36,420 bases of DNA from Schoenoplectus triqueter. Its lineage: Eukaryota > Streptophyta > Magnoliopsida > Poales > Cyperaceae. Below the pieces are notes generated by a model that was not told the origin of the DNA, did not search any database, and saw only the letters and a program-made list of their open reading frames with translations. The first letter of the stretch is position 1. Every line of letters begins with the position of its first letter. Made by a program: the position numbers and the translations under genes. The stretch is from positions 1-36,420 of the forward strand of contig CAXKVV010000981.1 in NCBI GenBank assembly GCA_964058805.1, given 5' to 3'. This document shows, one piece after another, positions 35,438 through 36,420 of the stretch.

Positions 35438-35822
35438 AGTCCGACTATGATGCTTTGCAAAGCACAGATACGTTGTGTGCTTTGCGCTCAAAAATAATCG
35501 ATCTGAACCGTTCAATCTAATTTTCATATAAAAATCTATTAGTAAACCAAATTTTATATTTTTTAGAATTTGTTTGCTATTTTTTCTGATGACGAGAAAA
35601 TGACTTGATCTGAGAATTCTGGTTCATCCAAAAATGATGGTTTCCCCCCTATCCAAAAAAATAGCAAATAAATTCAAAAAAAATATAAAATTTGGTTTAC
35701 TAATAGATTTTAGTATGGAGATTAGATTGAGCGGTTTGGATCGATCATTTCTGACTTAAAATTAAAAATAGAGCGCAAAGCACACAACGCTTTTGTGCTA
35801 TGCAAAGCACCATAACCTAATA
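35438..35822. mobile_element. Long-hairpin MITE, family A copy 2 (left arm deleted internally)
   Basis: Homologous to 12952-13423 (shared AAAATCTATTAGTAAACCA and TTTGGATCGATCATTTCT). Contains TGCTTTGCAAAGCA at 35451-35464 and a one-base variant near the right end. The right arm is complete; the left arm lacks the segment that should pair with the CCATTTTTGG/CTATCC region. Flanked on both sides by TA repeats. Confidence 0.8.
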
Positions 35823-35823
35823 C

Positions 35824-35845
35824 TATATATATATATATATATATA
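35824..35845. repeat. (TA)11 microsatellite between two hairpin MITEs
   Basis: Pure TA repeat separating 35438-35822 from 35845-36245. Further TA runs lie outside the pair at about 35429-35438 and 36246-36260. Confidence 0.85.
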
Positions 35846-36245
35846 GTGATGCTATGGTGCTTCGCGAAGCAAAAAAAATTTGTGCTTCGCGTCTGTATCT
35901 CGAATTTAAAAGTTCAAACGGCCGATTCAAACCGTTGAACATCATCTTCATATTGAAATATCCTTGGAGATCAAATTTTATATTTTTTTGAATTTTTTTG
36001 ATATTTTTTAGATGGGTACAAAGTCGCTAGTTTTGGATGGTGCAGAAATCTTTAGATCAACAAACTTTGTACCCATTTAAAAAATAGCAAAAAATTTCAA
36101 AAAAATATAAAATTTGATCTCCAAGGATATTTCAATATGAAGATGATGTTCAACGGTTTGGATCGGCCGTTTGAACTTTTAAATTCGAGATACGGACGCG
36201 AAGCACAAATTTTTTTTTTGCTTCGCGAAGCACCATAGCATCACT
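35845..36245. mobile_element. Long-hairpin MITE, family A-related, near-perfect inverted repeat
   Basis: Arms 35845-36024 and 36064-36245 pair almost perfectly: by eye five substitutions and one 2-nt indel over about 180 bp. The loop is about 39 nt. Ends are AGTGATGCTATGGTGC / GCACCATAGCATCACT. Each terminal repeat holds the exact 14-bp palindrome TGCTTCGCGAAGCA (35858-35871 and 36219-36232). TA repeats flank both sides. No coding potential. Confidence 0.88.
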
Positions 36246-36420
36246 CTATATATATATATAAATACATGTATTACAATAACATTAATTATATCACTTATGC
36301 TCAAGTTTTCATATATGTTTGAGTACTTCATCTATTGATTGGATATATTTTATTTTTATTAAAGTTGAATAATAACATATATATGAGAATAAACTTTCCG
36401 CTTATTTGCGTTTCAAATTA

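Overview
The window is nuclear DNA from a flowering plant, most likely a eudicot. It is AT-rich, has GT-AG introns and plant-specific gene families, and carries many short palindromic transposons. I cannot name the species. Two complete multi-exon protein genes, both on the + strand, are supported by conserved protein motifs. The rest is intergenic DNA holding miniature inverted-repeat elements, microsatellites, tandem duplications and one decayed LINE fragment.

Layout. 1-5.4 kb: intergenic, with a 140-bp-period duplication (497-737), a hAT-like MITE (1392-1810) and a repeat terminus near 3896. 5.45-11.9 kb: gene 1, nine coding exons, 563 aa, an AH/BAR-domain protein of the Arabidopsis At2g33490/At3g26910/At5g41100 type, often mislabelled 'hydroxyproline-rich glycoprotein'. 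Its last coding intron carries a hAT-like MITE next to the 3' splice site. 11.9-24.5 kb: intergenic, with two families of fold-back MITEs, a LINE reverse-transcriptase relic (minus strand), a 27-bp tandem repeat, an ACGT-element (G-box/ABRE-like) island, three more hAT-like elements with 8-bp target duplications, and a (GACCC)n-rich tract inside one of them. About 24.6-29.6 kb: gene 2, a leader with candidate introns and upstream ORFs, then six coding exons for a 590-aa Atos-like (FAM214/DUF4210, 'chromosome segregation during meiosis') protein. 29.6-36.4 kb: intergenic, with a composite element holding a 73-bp duplication, a PIF/Harbinger-like MITE, and two back-to-back long-hairpin MITEs in a TA microsatellite at the right end.

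The two genes show no evident functional partnership. Gene 1 should encode a cytoplasmic membrane-curvature protein and gene 2 a probably nuclear regulatory protein. The most distinctive content is the transposon layer: at least seven elements with recognisable termini and often intact target-site duplications. One apparently duplicated the predicted branch point of a gene 1 intron. One family carries a 14-bp palindrome nested in each terminal repeat and sits in pairs around TA microsatellites. No bacterial, viral or CRISPR content was seen, and no tRNA, rRNA or known miRNA was recognised.
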